Shown piece after piece: positions 62,300-64,000 of a stretch of DNA of 64,000 bases. The position numbers and the translations under genes were made by a program. Under the pieces are notes generated by a model that saw only the letters and a program-made list of their open reading frames with translations, was not told where the DNA came from and ran no database searches. Within the stretch, counting starts at the first letter, position 1, and every line of letters starts with the position of its first letter. This DNA comes from JAJDYQ01 sp942491945. GTDB lineage: Bacteria; Pseudomonadota; Gammaproteobacteria; JAJDYQ01. Location: positions 1 to 64,000 of the forward strand of contig CALODD010000116.1 of NCBI GenBank assembly GCA_942491945.1. The letters are read 5' to 3'.

Positions 62300-62620
62300 A
62301 TGTCACAGTTCACAGATGTAACCGTTATTAAAGAGGCCAGTATTTATTTTGATGGTAAAGTTACCAGCCGGACTGTTTTGTTTGCGGATGGGTCTCGTAA
62401 AACACTCGGGATAATGATGCCAGGAGAATACCAGTTTAATACTGATGAGAAAGAGATTATGGAAATCATTTCTGGTGAGCTTGATGTATTAATAGCCGAT
62501 TCAGAAGGATGGAAAGTGATCAGGGGTGGAGATGTGTTTGAAGTTCCTGCCAGGTCGCAATTCAGTCTAAACGTCAAAAGCCTCACTGATTACTGCTGTT
62601 CTTACATTATTAATGACTAG
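62300..62620 (+). CDS. ppnP: Pyrimidine/purine nucleoside phosphorylase PpnP
   Basis: Small cupin-fold enzyme of 106 residues (former DUF1255) splitting nucleosides with phosphate. TSRTVLFADGSRKTLGIMMP, GEYQFNTDEKEIMEIISGEL and FEVPARSQFSLNV match the family. AAAGGAG is 7 bp before the ATG. No attC is seen on either side, so it may belong to a longer operon-like stretch at the right end of the array. Confidence 0.9.
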   Translation: MSQFTDVTVIKEASIYFDGKVTSRTVLFADGSRKTLGIMMPGEYQFNTDEKEIMEIISGELDVLIADSEGWKVIRGGDVFEVPARSQFSLNVKSLTDYCCSYIIND

Positions 62621-62845
62621 AAACTTTCAGCTGGTGCCAGAATTAAAGGCTCAATGCAACGATAACTGAACGATATATAGGATCAATAGCCGCAGTTTGC
62701 CAGGCATCTGTTCAATATTCTGGCTTGGCATTAAACACGTATTTTGAAGAAAGAACAAAAGGAGTCATGCAATTCATTTCAGTTGGCAGGTAGCATGTAA
62801 CAAGTTGTCTTAATATCTAACTGTATATCATCAAAGGAGAAAATC

Positions 62846-63217
62846 ACGGAACTCGGTGCCTTTTCAGTCAGCCTGGCGGTCAAAAACATTGATGCTTCAA
62901 GGGCTTTCTATGAAAAATTCGGCTTCAAGGTGATTGCTGGAGATGCTTCACAGAACTGGCTAATTCTAAGAAACAACAATCATACAATCGGCCTCTTTCA
63001 GGACATGCTTGATAAAAACACCCTGACTTTTAATCCTGGCTGGGATGACAATGCAATGCCTGTTGATACTTTCACTGATGTCCGTGATCTACAACGACAG
63101 TTAAAATCTCTAGGGGTGGTACTGTTGGTGGAAGCAGATGAGGAAAGTAGCGGGCCGGCAAGTTTTATCGCAATTGACCCCGACGGTAATCCAGTTCTTG
63201 TCGATCAGCATGTATAG
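62846..63217 (+). CDS. VOC (glyoxalase/bleomycin-resistance)-fold protein with unusual start
   Basis: Protein of about 123 residues: ELGAFSVSLAVKNIDASRAF, YEKFGFKVIAGD, LGLFQDML-type strand, and AIDPDGNPVLVDQHV. The family needs a start right before ELGAFS. The codon there is ACG (62846-62848), preceded by ATC; AAAGGAG is well placed 6-7 bp upstream. No ATG, GTG or TTG is available until 62885. Either ACG/ATC is used inefficiently or the ATG has been lost by mutation or error. Confidence 0.75.
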   Translation, partial: TELGAFSVSLAVKNIDASRAFYEKFGFKVIAGDASQNWLILRNNNHTIGLFQDMLDKNTLTFNPGWDDNAMPVDTFTDVRDLQRQLKSLGVVLLVEADEESSGPASFIAIDPDGNPVLVDQHV

Positions 63218-63316
63218 TTCAGGAATTCATACTTCTGGGTCAGACGGCAGTTCCGCTATTTTTTATTATAGAAGGTTTGCCTGATGGTAAGTTTTATTGA
63301 GGATATAGGAGAACAA

Positions 63317-63739
63317 ATGAGTGATATTGACGTGCCAAACACGGCAACTGGTGTACAGCTAGTAAATGATATTGCAGATGTGCCTGCGGCAGATGCTCCT
63401 AATTCCCAGCTTACTATTGCAGGCGATACAGTTTATCTTTCTGGCCAGTTGCCGATTGATCCTACAACAGGATATTTAATTGGCGGCACGATCGAAGAGC
63501 AAACTGAGCAGGTATTTAATAACATCGAAGCAGTGTTAAAAGGTGTGAACCTGGGATTAACTGATATTGCCCGCCTCAGTGTGTATCTTACTGACATGAG
63601 TACATTTGACAATATGAACGCCGTTTATGCGAAAAGGCTCGGTGAACATAAGCCATCTCGAGAAACCATTGGAATTACTGCACTTGCATTAGGTGCAGCC
63701 ATAGAAATAACTGTTACAGCCTATAAAAGTAAAGATTAA
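63317..63739 (+). CDS. RidA-family protein
   Basis: Protein of 140 residues of the RidA/YjgF family, which hydrolyses reactive enamine and imine intermediates. LTIAGDTVYLSGQLPIDPTTG, TEQVFNNIEAVLKGVNLGL and the tail EITVTAYK are typical; the active-site Arg is expected in KPSRETIGI (visible). I use the ATG at 63317 with AGGAG upstream; an earlier ATG at 63284 adds 11 residues. Confidence 0.9.
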   Translation: MSDIDVPNTATGVQLVNDIADVPAADAPNSQLTIAGDTVYLSGQLPIDPTTGYLIGGTIEEQTEQVFNNIEAVLKGVNLGLTDIARLSVYLTDMSTFDNMNAVYAKRLGEHKPSRETIGITALALGAAIEITVTAYKSKD

Positions 63740-63832
63740 TGGTCCTGGCACATCAGGATTAGACGATGGCTTCATTGTCTAATTCGACAGCAATAATAAT
63801 TATATTTTGACAAACTATTTGAAGGTGAACGT

Positions 63833-64000
63833 ATGCCACACTTACAATTTGAAATAAATAAGGCACTAACAGACCCTGAAAAGATTGCTTTATCCGAGCA
63901 GGTGCGGCTGATATTTTCCGATGTTATGGATACAGGAATCGACCATATTAGTATTTCCATTCGTGAATTCGGAATCCATAATTTGTCACTCGGTCGCGTC
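63833..64000 (+). CDS. Tautomerase-like protein, 5' part only
   Basis: The first 56 codons of a small tautomerase-superfamily protein, cut by the window end. MPHLQFEINKALTDPEKIAL keeps the Pro right after Met that acts as the catalytic base in this superfamily. IDHISISIREFG is the typical following strand. GAAGGTG precedes the ATG. Confidence 0.72.
   Translation, partial: MPHLQFEINKALTDPEKIALSEQVRLIFSDVMDTGIDHISISIREFGIHNLSLGRV

Overview
The window is chromosomal DNA from a Gammaproteobacterium. The evidence is a conserved housekeeping and envelope set in the left 23 kb (xerC 3' end, a ydbH-ynbE-ydbL locus, pcm next to waaA, an LPS-core glycosyltransferase cluster, waaC, galE, rimO, endA). 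The genus cannot be fixed from the sequence alone.

Region 1 (1-4.9 kb): the 3' end of xerC, a YkgJ-type cysteine-cluster protein, then ydbH (frameshifted), ynbE and ydbL, followed by pcm. Region 2 (4.8-18 kb): LPS and surface-polysaccharide genes: waaA (split by frameshifts), a waaE-like GT2, two tandem O-antigen-ligase paralogues (both damaged), GT4 glycosyltransferases, a tviB/tviC-type nucleotide-sugar dehydrogenase and epimerase pair, waaQ-like, galE and waaC. A heptanucleotide tandem-repeat tract sits just upstream of the waaQ-like gene. Region 3 (18-23.7 kb): DUF523, an inositol-monophosphatase-family protein, rimO, endA, a NapC/NirT-type multihaem cytochrome behind an FNR-like box, a small conserved protein and a Nudix ADP-ribose hydrolase.

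Region 4 (about 23.7-64 kb) has a different character. Short, almost all plus-strand, mostly single-gene units are separated by 55-125 bp imperfect palindromes that begin RYYYAAC and end GTTRRRY. These look like integron attC sites, and I count about 20 good and several weak or half sites between 26.4 and 61.4 kb. No integron integrase is visible, so within this window the array is a CALIN-like (integrase-less) cassette cluster. Cargo is dominated by stress, redox, ion and small-molecule functions: P-type ATPase, GNATs, GFA protein, YefM-YoeB toxin-antitoxin, CopZ-like protein, NhaA, cyclopropane-synthase-like methyltransferase, KatG, CDGSH-glutamate synthase fusion, K+-channel-like protein, MscS fragment, two encapsulin-type ferritin-like proteins, TspO, SnoaL-like proteins, MarC, GDT1, DsrE, PpnP and RidA. 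The array carries an IS110-family element and a truncated IS256-family element, and one minus-strand non-cassette block (OYE reductase, TetR regulator, peroxiredoxin) with palindromic operators.

Five families occur twice in the array, and four of them keep the same order in both places (small 3-TM protein, nhaA, DUF2391-like protein, SnoaL-like protein). This suggests an old block duplication followed by decay.

Many genes across the window are broken by single-base frameshifts or in-frame stops (ydbH, waaA, both ligases, katG, the quinone-oxidoreductase-like gene, the CFA-like gene, a short cassette gene, nhaA). One nhaA copy contains a GC-rich, poly-G stretch. Some of these breaks are probably sequencing or assembly errors, others true decay; the two cannot be fully separated here.
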